DNA from: Psychrobacter sp. M13
GTDB taxonomy: Bacteria; Pseudomonadota; Gammaproteobacteria; Pseudomonadales; Moraxellaceae
NCBI RefSeq assembly: GCF_030718935.1
Contig: NZ_CP132194.1
Location: forward strand, 992,001-1,056,000
Length of the DNA: 64,000 bases
Direction of reading: 5' to 3'
The notes below the pieces were generated by a model that saw only the letters and a list, made by a program, of their open reading frames with translations, was not told the DNA's origin and did not search any database. Below, piece by piece: positions 45,905 through 54,774 of this stretch. Made by a program: the position numbers and the translations under genes. The stretch's first letter is position 1, and every line of letters starts with the position of its first letter.

Positions 45905-45918
45905 AGGAGGCCGATATA
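45905..45918 (+). promoter_or_regulatory. Perfect Shine-Dalgarno before an ATA start codon (cls)
   Basis: AGGAGG at 45905-45910 stands five bases before ATA at 45916-45918. The ATA is in frame with cls; a TAA at 45901 closes the frame upstream and no ATG, GTG or TTG occurs before 45985. The site therefore argues for initiation at ATA, or for an ATG mutated to ATA. Confidence 0.65.
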
Positions 45919-47562
45919 GACGCTACAGCTGCTGAACCAACTGCCCCTTGGTCTTGGGTCGACCTTGCAGGATATGGCTGGATATTGCATATCTTAGTGA
46001 TGATTGTGATGACCCTACGGATTGTCTCAGTACAGCGCAATATCGGAGTAGCGATTGCGTGGATTGCGATGCTCTATACGCTACCTATAGTAGGCTTAAT
46101 CGCTTATTTATTATTGGGTGAACCTATGATAGGTCGTCGCTACCGTCAGCGTATGCAGCAGGCACAGCTATTGACTAACGAGATGGCGGTGCGTGAGCGC
46201 CTGATATTGGATAAAGGTCAGAGCTTACTACCAGACAACTATCGCGGCGTCAGTCATATTGGTACGCGCTGGACGGGCTTTGGGGTTTATCCTGATCATC
46301 AGATGCAGCTACTCACCAGCTCGCAAACGATCTTTGAACGTCTGATCATCGATATAGACGAGGCTAAGCGCAGTATCTTAATAGAGTTTTATATTATCTA
46401 TCCTAAGGGTCAGGTGCTTGAGGTATTAGCCGCTATAGTAGCAGCTGCTCAGCGCGGGGTTGAGTGTCATATCTTAGTCGATAGTGTGGGTAGCTTTAGC
46501 TTTTTCAACAGCTCTGAACATAAAGCGTTGGAGCGTGCAGGAGTGCTAGTACATCAGTCGCTGCCCGTTGGGTTATTTAAGACTTTGTTTAAGCGCTCGG
46601 ACTTACGCAATCATCGCAAAATAGTCGTTATTGACGAAAATATTGGCTATACGGGCAGCTTTAATCTGATTGATCCAAAGTTTTTTAAGCAGGATAAAAA
46701 AGTAGGTCAATGGATAGATGTAATGATACGTAGTGTCAGCTATCAGCCGATCAGTATCGCCACCGCGATGGCAAAAGTCGTGGTTACTGATATTGGTGCT
46801 GAGAGTAAAAGCAATTTGGATGCGCTACATCAGCGTATGAATACTTATACTCGCAAGCTGTATGTGCTGCCACCGACGATCAATGATATCGATAGACGGA
46901 TACAAGTGAGTAATGATGCTGATCACTCAGACAGTCAATCGGCTCAGCACTTATCTCACCAATTAGCAACAGGTATAAGTCCTATCGAAATTGCGCCAAT
47001 GCCAACGGTTCATAACGTCATAGCCCAGCTGATACCCTCCGCGCCGCAAGTGACCGCTCATGTTATCTACAATACCTTAGTGACGCTGATCCATCGTGCT
47101 AATAAGTGTATTCAAATCACCACTCCGTATTTTGTACCAGACGAGGCGTTATCAGGAGCGTTAGCCACAGCCGCGAAGCGTGGCTTGGATGTGACCCTTA
47201 TTATTCCTGAAAAGGTAGATTCGTTCTTAGTTCAGCACGCCTCGCAAGCTTATTATCAAGAGCTGCTTGAGGCTGGAGTCAAGATTGCGCTATTTAAAGG
47301 CGGATTGCTGCATGCCAAAATGGTCGTAATCGATAACGACTATTGTCTGTTTGGTACGGTCAATATCGATATGCGTAGCTTTTATCTCAATATGGAGGTC
47401 AGCTTAGCCATTTATACCCCTGAGATGGTCGCACAAATCGCGGATTGTCAGCGCTGTTATTTACAAAACTGTCGCTATTTAGAACTGGTAGAGTGGCAAC
47501 AGCGTCATGGCTATCAGCGTCTATTCGATAATATGGTACGTCTGTTTAGTCCGTTATTGTAG
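45916..47562 (+). CDS. cls: Cardiolipin synthase (phospholipase D family)
   Basis: 548 residues when started at the ATA behind the perfect AGGAGG; the first conventional start is a TTG at 45985 without a ribosome site, which would cut into the first membrane helix. The N-terminus has two helices (about 15-70) resembling ClsA, including RNIGVAIAWIAMLYTLPIVGLIAYLL. Two HKD catalytic motifs follow: H233/K235/D240 (NHRKIVVIDENIGYTGSFN) and H466/K468/D473 (HAKMVVIDNDYCLFGTVN). A Ser/His-rich insert (about 330-350) separates the halves. The enzyme joins phosphatidylglycerol units into cardiolipin in the inner membrane. Confidence 0.9.
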   Translation: MDATAAEPTAPWSWVDLAGYGWILHILVMIVMTLRIVSVQRNIGVAIAWIAMLYTLPIVGLIAYLLLGEPMIGRRYRQRMQQAQLLTNEMAVRERLILDKGQSLLPDNYRGVSHIGTRWTGFGVYPDHQMQLLTSSQTIFERLIIDIDEAKRSILIEFYIIYPKGQVLEVLAAIVAAAQRGVECHILVDSVGSFSFFNSSEHKALERAGVLVHQSLPVGLFKTLFKRSDLRNHRKIVVIDENIGYTGSFNLIDPKFFKQDKKVGQWIDVMIRSVSYQPISIATAMAKVVVTDIGAESKSNLDALHQRMNTYTRKLYVLPPTINDIDRRIQVSNDADHSDSQSAQHLSHQLATGISPIEIAPMPTVHNVIAQLIPSAPQVTAHVIYNTLVTLIHRANKCIQITTPYFVPDEALSGALATAAKRGLDVTLIIPEKVDSFLVQHASQAYYQELLEAGVKIALFKGGLLHAKMVVIDNDYCLFGTVNIDMRSFYLNMEVSLAIYTPEMVAQIADCQRCYLQNCRYLELVEWQQRHGYQRLFDNMVRLFSPLL

Positions 47563-47631
47563 CGCTTAGACTTTTGGGTTAAGGTAGTATCGATTGTTGT
47601 TATTTTTGAGGTATATAGATGGGCTTATTTT

Positions 47632-49119
47632 ATGTTCGCTAACGTTGCTGTTTCTACTACAAAAACACCGCTAGATTATATGGCTGAGGGCTATTGGCAG
47701 GATTTTTTAGCGCAGCGAGCTATCGCGGGTGGTATTGCCTATGAGCAGCCATTACATGCCTGTCAATTGGATGAATCGCTACTCAGTCTGCAGCGTATCG
47801 ATATATTACTCAGTCAAATACGACGCGATATCATCAAGTCAGATGAGCTCAATGAGGCAACAGTGTTAGCGGATGAGCGCTATCGTAACCTATTTATATT
47901 TTTAGCATTTTATGCAGGCCGAGTATTGGCTGAACAAGGGCGTTATATACCCAATTGGTACAGTCAATTTGAGCTGGCTAAGCGCTATCCCAATTTGCCT
48001 ATAATAGAGGATGATTTTTATCAGCATATAGCGGTGGTCCATTGTGATAATGCTGAGTCGAATGATAGGGTGCTAAGCGCCTTATTTTTTGCTTTAGAGC
48101 CAATAGGACAGCGGCTATTCGGTAATATTGATCGTCAGTTCACAGCTATACAAGGTGGACAAGTGGCAAGTGGTCTATATCAAGCCGTGTTAGAGCGGCT
48201 GCCTAAAACAGTAGTCAATGAAAATTTAGAGACTAAAAGTTCAGATGCTAGAAATGTAAATGATAAAAGATCAGTCAATGATGACTTAAGGGTTAAAGAC
48301 TCAATTGCTACTATCGATAATAGTGATGATAATGATAATTCGTCTCAGTCAATAGCTAATAAAGCCTTAATTAAAGAGTCCACTATTAGCGAAACAGCTG
48401 CAGTTAAATCAAATATTGTCGATCGCGCCAGTAGTGAACCTAGCTTTAAAAAGAGTGCTTCACAACAATTTACGGTTATCACGAACAAACCAGTAACACC
48501 GACGCCAGAGATTTTTATACAGCTATTGGCTGAGCTGAACAGCATAGAAGTCGTGCAAGCTAATGGCAATGAAGACTATAGCCAAGCGTGCAAAACCTTA
48601 GATCAGTTTGAGCGTCATATAGCACGGCAAAAAACAGCTCGCAGCGAAGTTGATTTCTCAGATGCGCATCAACAGCAGCGTCAGCAAGCGCTTATCAAAT
48701 TGCAAGATGCTGCTAGCGTTGGTCATACTGGCGCTATGCTGAGGCTCGCTATGTACGAGCTATTAGGTGAAGGCTTAGTCGCTGATGCTGATAATAATAC
48801 TGATAAAAAGGCCAGTAAAGAGGCAGGCATTGAGTTGGTTAAGCAAGCGGCTAATGCCAATGACAGTCGCGGACAGCGTCTGCTAAGTCGTCTATACTAT
48901 CGAGGTTTCGGGGTCACGCAAGATATACAAAGCGGTAGACACTGGCTTGAGCAGGCGGCCAACAACGGTCATAGCGAGGCGGCAACTTTGGTCGCCGAGT
49001 GGCAACAAGCACAGACGCTTATCACGACTCGCCAGCAAGAGCAGCACAGTACTAAGCGCTATCAATGGCTTATTATAGCAGTGATAATAGCGGCTATTGC
49101 GTTGATTGTTTTTGCATAA
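47632..49119 (+). CDS. Sel1-repeat protein with C-terminal membrane anchor
   Basis: 495 residues. No family recognised for residues 1-190, a helical region. A low-complexity Ser/Asn/Asp-rich linker covers about 195-285. Two Sel1-like repeats follow: GHTGAMLRLAMYELLGEG at about 364 and DSRGQRLLSRLYYRGFGVTQ at about 415, with HWLEQAANNGHSEAA. A membrane helix ends the protein (about 475-494: YQWLIIAVIIAAIALIVF). It is thus probably tail-anchored in the inner membrane with a cytosolic scaffold domain. The ATG lacks a clear ribosome site. It follows cls by 69 bp and may be co-transcribed. Confidence 0.75.
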   Translation: MFANVAVSTTKTPLDYMAEGYWQDFLAQRAIAGGIAYEQPLHACQLDESLLSLQRIDILLSQIRRDIIKSDELNEATVLADERYRNLFIFLAFYAGRVLAEQGRYIPNWYSQFELAKRYPNLPIIEDDFYQHIAVVHCDNAESNDRVLSALFFALEPIGQRLFGNIDRQFTAIQGGQVASGLYQAVLERLPKTVVNENLETKSSDARNVNDKRSVNDDLRVKDSIATIDNSDDNDNSSQSIANKALIKESTISETAAVKSNIVDRASSEPSFKKSASQQFTVITNKPVTPTPEIFIQLLAELNSIEVVQANGNEDYSQACKTLDQFERHIARQKTARSEVDFSDAHQQQRQQALIKLQDAASVGHTGAMLRLAMYELLGEGLVADADNNTDKKASKEAGIELVKQAANANDSRGQRLLSRLYYRGFGVTQDIQSGRHWLEQAANNGHSEAATLVAEWQQAQTLITTRQQEQHSTKRYQWLIIAVIIAAIALIVFA

Positions 49120-49247
49120 AAACTATTGCTATAGTGCGCTACCGTGCTTTATTTTTAAATGTTATCTTTAATTAAAAGAAGCTATTTTTGCATAACTTCT
49201 TTTATTATATCTCTCAATTACTCACACTTATTATTCTGAGCACTGAC

Positions 49248-50840
49248 ATGCCGTCCTTTGATCCGCTATCGTCCAAATCTAATGTCAAATCCGAGCCTTT
49301 AAATAAATCTCAAGTGAGCCTGCCACCTTGGTACTATCGTTCAGCTATCGCTGTCCTAAAGCCTCTATATCGGCTGCAAGTATGGAGGCGATCCCATCAG
49401 CGTGATAATTACCAGCAAGAGGTTGCGCAGCGTTTTGGTAAGCAGTATCCGCCCGCGCCAAAGGCTGACTCTAAAAACAACAGTAATAGAACCATTTGGT
49501 GTCATGCGGTCTCTTTAGGCGAGACCAATACCGTAGCGCCGCTACTCGATGCGCTCATGGCGAATGGTTTTACTATTTGGCTGACCAATACTACCCAGAC
49601 GGGGTTCGCTCGTGGAGCTAGTCGCTTTGCTGATGATATTACAGCGGGGCGACTGAGTCATAGCTATGTGCCCGTTGATAGTCCAGCGGTGATTGAGACA
49701 TTTTTGGCGCATGTCCAGCCGATCGCGGCGATGTTTGTAGAGACTGAACTGTGGGCAAATATCTTAACCAAGCTCTCAGAGCAGCATATTCCCAGTGTTT
49801 TAGTCAATGGACGCCTGTCAGAGGCATCTTTTAAGCGCTATCAAAAGATAGCTAGCGTAAGCGCTAGTATGATGCAAAATCTAACCCTGATTATTGCGCA
49901 AGACGAGGAATCAGCCCAGCGCTTTAGTCAGCTTGGCGCGCATAGCTCACAAGTACGTGTTGGCGGCTCGCTAAAGTGGGTGATTAACACCCCAAAAACT
50001 GCTAGTTCAAGCACTACTCAAAACGCTAAAGATGATAAAAATCTTAAATCAAGTTCAGATACTAAGAACAAGCCAGATGTTTTTTCAAGCAACGCGCATC
50101 GTCCAATTTGGATAGCAGCTAGCACGCATAGTGGCGAGGAGAGAGCGGCTATAGCTTTGCATAAGCAGCTGTTATCGAACCCAGCCCTGAATTTAGCATC
50201 GAATCCAGAACTGGCAAATAGCTTATTAATTATTGTACCTCGACATCCTGAACGCTTTGATGAAGTAGCAGAGTTAATTGCATCAGCTAAGCTTACGATG
50301 GCACGACGCAGTGTGGATGATACTATTACTGCGCAAACGCAAGTCTATCTAGCCGATACTATGGGCGAGCTGATGCTGTGGTATAGACAAGCAGATGTAG
50401 CGCTAGTCGGTGGCTCACTGGTCGATATTGGTGGTCATAATCCAGTGGAGCCAGCTAGTGTCGGCACGCCAATAATAATGGGTCAATACACACAGTCCTG
50501 TCAAAATGTGGTCGATAAACTAGCCAGTGTAGGGGCGTTATACCAGCCTAATAATCCATTTTATAAAGCGATTGCTGCCAACGATAATCCTCTAATTGAA
50601 TATAACCAAGCGACGAAAAACGAACCTTTGATCGCTGCAACAAATCAAGGCGATACTGATCCTATGGTGCTCATTTATTTGCAATTACAGAGTTGGCTGA
50701 GTCATTCAGAGCAAGCTCGCCGCGCAGGACAAGCAGGCGAGCAGCTAACGGCTCAACAGCGCTCAGCGTTGACCAAGCAATTGGCTATGATTGAAGAGGT
50801 CATTGAGTCGTCTACGAGCGTCGATCAAGTAAAGAGATAG
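49248..50840 (+). CDS. waaA: 3-deoxy-D-manno-octulosonic acid (Kdo) transferase
   Basis: The ATG at 49248 is preferred over a TTG at 49188; 530 residues, about 100 longer than usual. The N-terminal GT30 domain includes WCHAVSLGETNTVAPLL with the catalytic glutamate, ETELWANIL and NGRLSEASFKRYQ. The C-terminal GT-B half has AASTHSGEE, PRHPERFDE and GGHNPVEPASVGTPIIMG. Extra length comes from an N-terminal leader and Ser/Lys/Asn-rich inserts near 250-275 and 445-470. It adds Kdo to lipid A precursor at the inner membrane. Directly followed by rsmE. Confidence 0.92.
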   Translation: MPSFDPLSSKSNVKSEPLNKSQVSLPPWYYRSAIAVLKPLYRLQVWRRSHQRDNYQQEVAQRFGKQYPPAPKADSKNNSNRTIWCHAVSLGETNTVAPLLDALMANGFTIWLTNTTQTGFARGASRFADDITAGRLSHSYVPVDSPAVIETFLAHVQPIAAMFVETELWANILTKLSEQHIPSVLVNGRLSEASFKRYQKIASVSASMMQNLTLIIAQDEESAQRFSQLGAHSSQVRVGGSLKWVINTPKTASSSTTQNAKDDKNLKSSSDTKNKPDVFSSNAHRPIWIAASTHSGEERAAIALHKQLLSNPALNLASNPELANSLLIIVPRHPERFDEVAELIASAKLTMARRSVDDTITAQTQVYLADTMGELMLWYRQADVALVGGSLVDIGGHNPVEPASVGTPIIMGQYTQSCQNVVDKLASVGALYQPNNPFYKAIAANDNPLIEYNQATKNEPLIAATNQGDTDPMVLIYLQLQSWLSHSEQARRAGQAGEQLTAQQRSALTKQLAMIEEVIESSTSVDQVKR

Positions 50841-50841
50841 T

Positions 50842-51582
50842 ATGAACTGTATTTTATTATCCTCTACTGATTTTGTGCAGCACAACGCGGGTTATATGGC
50901 GCAGATTACAGCGCCTGCGCAGATTACTCATGTTCATAATATCCTTGGCGCGCAAGTAGGCGATACGCTAAAGATTGGCATGCTCAGTGGCAATCTTGGT
51001 ACGGCTATTATCGATACTATGACGAACGGTAATATTCGATTGCGAGAAGTCCAGTTAACGATTCCGCCACCTGCTAAGCTCGATGTCACCGTCGTTTTGG
51101 CTTTGCCACGTCCTAAAGTACTGCGCCGTCTTATCATGGATATGACCGCGCTTGGCGTGCGCGATATTGTATTAATAAATAGCTATCGAACCCAAAAGAG
51201 CTATTGGCAAAGTCCGATGCTCAGCCGTCTTGATGAGTTTGTGCTGGAAGGGCTGCAACAAGGCGTGGATACTATCGCGCCGACTATCATTTTGCAAAAG
51301 CGCTTTAAGCCCTTTGTAGAGGATGATCTGCCAGCGTTAATAACAGATCGGGCTATCATCGCACATCCTTATGCACCGCTTTCATTAGCAAACTATTTGC
51401 GGCAATCAGTAGAAGAGGCCTTACCGAGTGTGGTGTTTATTGGTAGTGAGGGCGGCTGGATAGATTATGAGATTGAGCTTCTACAAGCGCAAGGTTGCCA
51501 AGCGCTCAATATTGGCGCTCGAGTATTAAGAACAGAGGCGGCTGTCAATGTGGTTTTGGGGCAGTGGCTGATACATCGTTAG
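50842..51582 (+). CDS. rsmE: 16S rRNA m3U1498 methyltransferase
   Basis: 246 residues of the SPOUT superfamily: a PUA-like N-terminal domain (1-75), then the knotted domain with ALPRPKVLRRLIMDMTALGVRDI and the SAM-binding VFIGSEGGWIDYEIELLQAQGCQALNIG (about 195-222) and RVLRTEAAV. It methylates U1498 of 16S rRNA. It starts one base after the waaA stop, so the two are almost certainly co-transcribed. Confidence 0.94.
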   Translation: MNCILLSSTDFVQHNAGYMAQITAPAQITHVHNILGAQVGDTLKIGMLSGNLGTAIIDTMTNGNIRLREVQLTIPPPAKLDVTVVLALPRPKVLRRLIMDMTALGVRDIVLINSYRTQKSYWQSPMLSRLDEFVLEGLQQGVDTIAPTIILQKRFKPFVEDDLPALITDRAIIAHPYAPLSLANYLRQSVEEALPSVVFIGSEGGWIDYEIELLQAQGCQALNIGARVLRTEAAVNVVLGQWLIHR

Positions 51583-51697
51583 TTACCAAACAAATATTCG
51601 CGTATAAAATCTATTATTTTAATAACGTAATAGGATACTGCTAAAGGCTAATACAAAAGAAGTTATAAGAAGTATTTATAGGTTAAATAAATGTATT

Positions 51698-51716
51698 GAT
51701 AATTAATCTCATTTCC
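51698..51716 (+). promoter_or_regulatory. Putative Fur box upstream of the iron importer
   Basis: The 19-mer starting GATAAT and containing CTCATT matches the classical Fur consensus at 13 of 19 positions. It lies 104 bp before the start codon and just upstream of a TATACT -10-like box (51722-51727). Iron-repressed expression is inferred. Confidence 0.55.
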
Positions 51717-51819
51717 ATTAGTATACTGTTTTAGTTATTTAACCGCTCTATTGCTATTTATTTTTCGCTATATATGCTGATTTTACTGTAGCTATCATTG
51801 CACTATTTTGGAGACTTCC

Positions 51820-52944
51820 ATGCCGTCAAAAACGCTTAACACTTCACTATCCTTAGCTAATCCTGCAAAACTTGGCTTATCTGTTGCTGTATTTAGCTTG
51901 ATGTTAGGGCTGGCAGGTTGTACTAAGTCAGAAACAGCTGATGCTGACGCGCCAGTAGATAGCACGGTGGCAGTAAGCGACAATGATGCCGCTGTCGCGC
52001 CAAGTAGTGATCAAGTGGTTACGATTTACTCATCGCGTAATGAGCAATTGATTAAGCCATTATTAGATAAATATACTGAAGAGACTGGGGTCAAAATTGA
52101 GCTAGTTACGGATAAAACAGGCCCGTTAATGGCACGTCTGCAAGCGGAGGGCAAGAACACCCCAGCCGATATGCTGTTGACGGTAGATGCTGGTAACTTA
52201 TGGCAAGCGGCTGAGCAAGGCTTATTACAGCCCGTAACCTCAAGCGTGCTTGAAGCAAATGTGCCTGCCAAATATCGTGATCCAAAAGGCCAATGGACAG
52301 GGCTATCATTACGTGCACGTACTATTCTTTATGATCCTAGTAAAGTTGACGCCTCGCAGTTATCGACTTACGCTGATTTAGCTGATCCCAAGTGGAAAGG
52401 TAAGCTGTGCCTGCGCACTTCAAAATCTGTCTATAATCAGTCATTAGTAGCCAGTATGATAGAGAATTTAGGCAGTGATGAAACTGAGCAAGTTATTCGT
52501 GGCTGGGTTGATAATTTAGCGACCGATGTGTTTACCGATGATACTAGTTTACTGGAAGCTATTGCCGCAGGTCAGTGTGAAGTTGGTCTTACCAACAGCT
52601 ATTATTACGGTCGTATCCTTGATGAAAAACCTGATTTCCCAGTACAGATATTCTGGGCCAATCAAGACACTACTGGCACGCACGTCAATATCTCTGGTGC
52701 TGGGGTAATTGCCAACTCTGATAATCCAAGCGGCGCGCTAAAATTGATGGAGTGGTTGTCATCCGATGAAGCGCAAGGCATTTATGCCAGCTCAGACAAA
52801 GAGTTTCCAGTCAAAGAAGGGGTCGATAAATCAGAGCTACTTAAATCATGGGGCGAGTTCAAACCTGATAATATCAACGTACAAAAATTTGGCTCACTGC
52901 AAACTCAAGCGATTCAAATGATGGATAAAGCAGGATATAAATAA
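51820..52944 (+). CDS. fbpA: Fe(III) ABC transporter substrate-binding lipoprotein
   Basis: The ATG at 51820 with GGAGA five bases upstream gives 374 residues; a TTG at 51808 is less likely. The signal ends LGLAGC (lipid-bearing Cys at residue 34), so this is a lipoprotein rather than a soluble periplasmic protein. The mature part follows the FbpA/AfuA class: VTIYSSRNEQLIKPLL, WTGLSLRARTILYDP, and NSYYYGRI, the tyrosine motif that ligates Fe(III). First gene of a three-gene importer behind a probable Fur box. Confidence 0.9.
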   Translation: MPSKTLNTSLSLANPAKLGLSVAVFSLMLGLAGCTKSETADADAPVDSTVAVSDNDAAVAPSSDQVVTIYSSRNEQLIKPLLDKYTEETGVKIELVTDKTGPLMARLQAEGKNTPADMLLTVDAGNLWQAAEQGLLQPVTSSVLEANVPAKYRDPKGQWTGLSLRARTILYDPSKVDASQLSTYADLADPKWKGKLCLRTSKSVYNQSLVASMIENLGSDETEQVIRGWVDNLATDVFTDDTSLLEAIAAGQCEVGLTNSYYYGRILDEKPDFPVQIFWANQDTTGTHVNISGAGVIANSDNPSGALKLMEWLSSDEAQGIYASSDKEFPVKEGVDKSELLKSWGEFKPDNINVQKFGSLQTQAIQMMDKAGYK

Positions 52945-53014
52945 TAACTGTTGAGTATTCATAAAAAAGCACTATTGATAGCTAAAACGGTAATAATTAG
53001 ATGATTAAAGCTTT

Positions 53015-54700
53015 ATGGTAACGGTATCAAAAACAGCTGATTATGGCTCTGATGATAATAATAATGATGACAACGCGATCTCTGCAGGCCGCGTTGTTAG
53101 TCGAGACCATACCATTATTCGCCGTGTACTATCCAAATCAGTCTTAGGACTGATTTCGTTGTTTATGCTCATACCGATTGTTATCGTGTTATTTTCTTGG
53201 ACGCAGCCGGTTGCTGATATTTGGCAACACATGGCAGATTATGTACTGCCACAAGTGCTCAAAAACACCGCCATATTGCTATTAATGGTGACTGTCATCT
53301 CCGGCACTATCGGCACGGCGTTGGCGTGGGTTACCAGTATGTACCGCTTCCCAGGACAGCGGTTTTTTTCTTGGGCGCTGATGTTGCCCTTAGCTATGCC
53401 CGCTTATGTCCTAGCCTTTGTCACTATTGGCATCGTTGACTTTAGCGGCCCACTGCAAACAGGGCTGCGTGATTTAGGTATTAGTACCGCTATTCCTTCC
53501 GTGCGTAATATTTGGGGCGCAGGCTTAGTGCTCTCGCTCGCTTTTTATCCTTATGTCTACTTGCTGGCACGTCAAGCGTTCTTATCGCAAGGTCGCCGAG
53601 CGATTGAAGCAGGGCAGATGCTAGGCTTAAGTCGCAGTCGGGTGTTTTTTCGCTTGGCACTACCGCAGGCGCTACCTTGGATTTTGGGTGGACTGCTGCT
53701 AGCGACTATGGAGACCTTAGCGGACTTTGGTGCGGTGTCGGTATTCAATGTTGATACTTTTACCACCGCTATTTATAAAGCTTGGTTTGGCTTTTTTAGC
53801 CTAACGACCGCCGCGCAATTAGCCGCCTTACTTATTGGGGTGGTCTTTATCGTAGTACTCTTTGAGCAATATTGGCAAGCTCGTCGCGGGCAGGCTATCA
53901 CTCAAGGCAGCAATCGTCGTCTTGAGAGCAGTAAAAGCGCTAAATTTGGCATGAGTCTACTGTGTACTAGCATATTTCTCATTGCTTTTTTAATACCGTT
54001 TTTACAATTGGTTTATTGGACGGTGCTGAACTACAAGCAAGATTTTGATGAGCGTTATATAGACTTTGTGATTAATAGCTTATTAATAGCCAGTATGACC
54101 ACCTTATTGATCGCAGTATTAGCGGTGATTATTGCTTGGATTAAGCGTCAGTATCCTGATAAAAGCACTAAGCTAATGACTACGTTTGCCACGTTAGGCT
54201 ATGTGGTACCTGGTACGGTGTTGGCGGTAGGCGTTTTTATTCCTATTGCTTGGCTGGATAATCAGATGATCGCTACTGGCATCACCTCCCATCAAATATT
54301 ATCAGGTAGCGTGATTGTGATGCTACTGGCTCTATCGACACGCTTTATGACGGTAAGCTTTCAGCCTGTCGATCGGCAATTGCAACGTCTAACCGTCAAT
54401 CAAGAGGCTGCGGCCAAACTGCTTAGCGACAGCCCTGTGCAGCGCTGGCGACAAGTGGTATTACCGGTACTCAGTCCTGGGGTGTTAACGGCATTGCTAA
54501 TGGGCTTTGTAGAGGTGATGAAAGAGATGCCGATCACCCTGATGACCCGACGCCAAGGCTGGGATACTTTAGCTGTGCGAGTATTTGAGATGACTAGCGA
54601 AGGTATGTGGGGACGCGCGGCACTGCCTAGCCTCTTGATCGTAGTGGTTGGGCTGATTCCTGTATGGATATTGCTGCGTCAAAGCGATAAAACCAGCTAA
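53015..54700 (+). CDS. fbpB: Fe(III) ABC transporter permease (fused two-module)
   Basis: 561 residues, about 12 membrane helices in two homologous halves. Each half has the cytoplasmic EAA loop: EAGQMLGLSRSRVFFRLALP (about 198-217) and NQEAAAKLLSDSPVQRWRQVVLP (about 466-488, split). This fused layout is typical of FbpB/AfuB. It forms the inner-membrane path for iron released by the binding protein. An extra soluble N-terminus of about 35 residues precedes helix 1. 70 bp after fbpA. Confidence 0.9.
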   Translation: MVTVSKTADYGSDDNNNDDNAISAGRVVSRDHTIIRRVLSKSVLGLISLFMLIPIVIVLFSWTQPVADIWQHMADYVLPQVLKNTAILLLMVTVISGTIGTALAWVTSMYRFPGQRFFSWALMLPLAMPAYVLAFVTIGIVDFSGPLQTGLRDLGISTAIPSVRNIWGAGLVLSLAFYPYVYLLARQAFLSQGRRAIEAGQMLGLSRSRVFFRLALPQALPWILGGLLLATMETLADFGAVSVFNVDTFTTAIYKAWFGFFSLTTAAQLAALLIGVVFIVVLFEQYWQARRGQAITQGSNRRLESSKSAKFGMSLLCTSIFLIAFLIPFLQLVYWTVLNYKQDFDERYIDFVINSLLIASMTTLLIAVLAVIIAWIKRQYPDKSTKLMTTFATLGYVVPGTVLAVGVFIPIAWLDNQMIATGITSHQILSGSVIVMLLALSTRFMTVSFQPVDRQLQRLTVNQEAAAKLLSDSPVQRWRQVVLPVLSPGVLTALLMGFVEVMKEMPITLMTRRQGWDTLAVRVFEMTSEGMWGRAALPSLLIVVVGLIPVWILLRQSDKTS

Positions 54701-54774
54701 CAAAAGATAATTTTTGCCCTTAGCAAGTGTACGATTGTACGATACAACTCATTTATAGCCTATTGGTGACGTTT

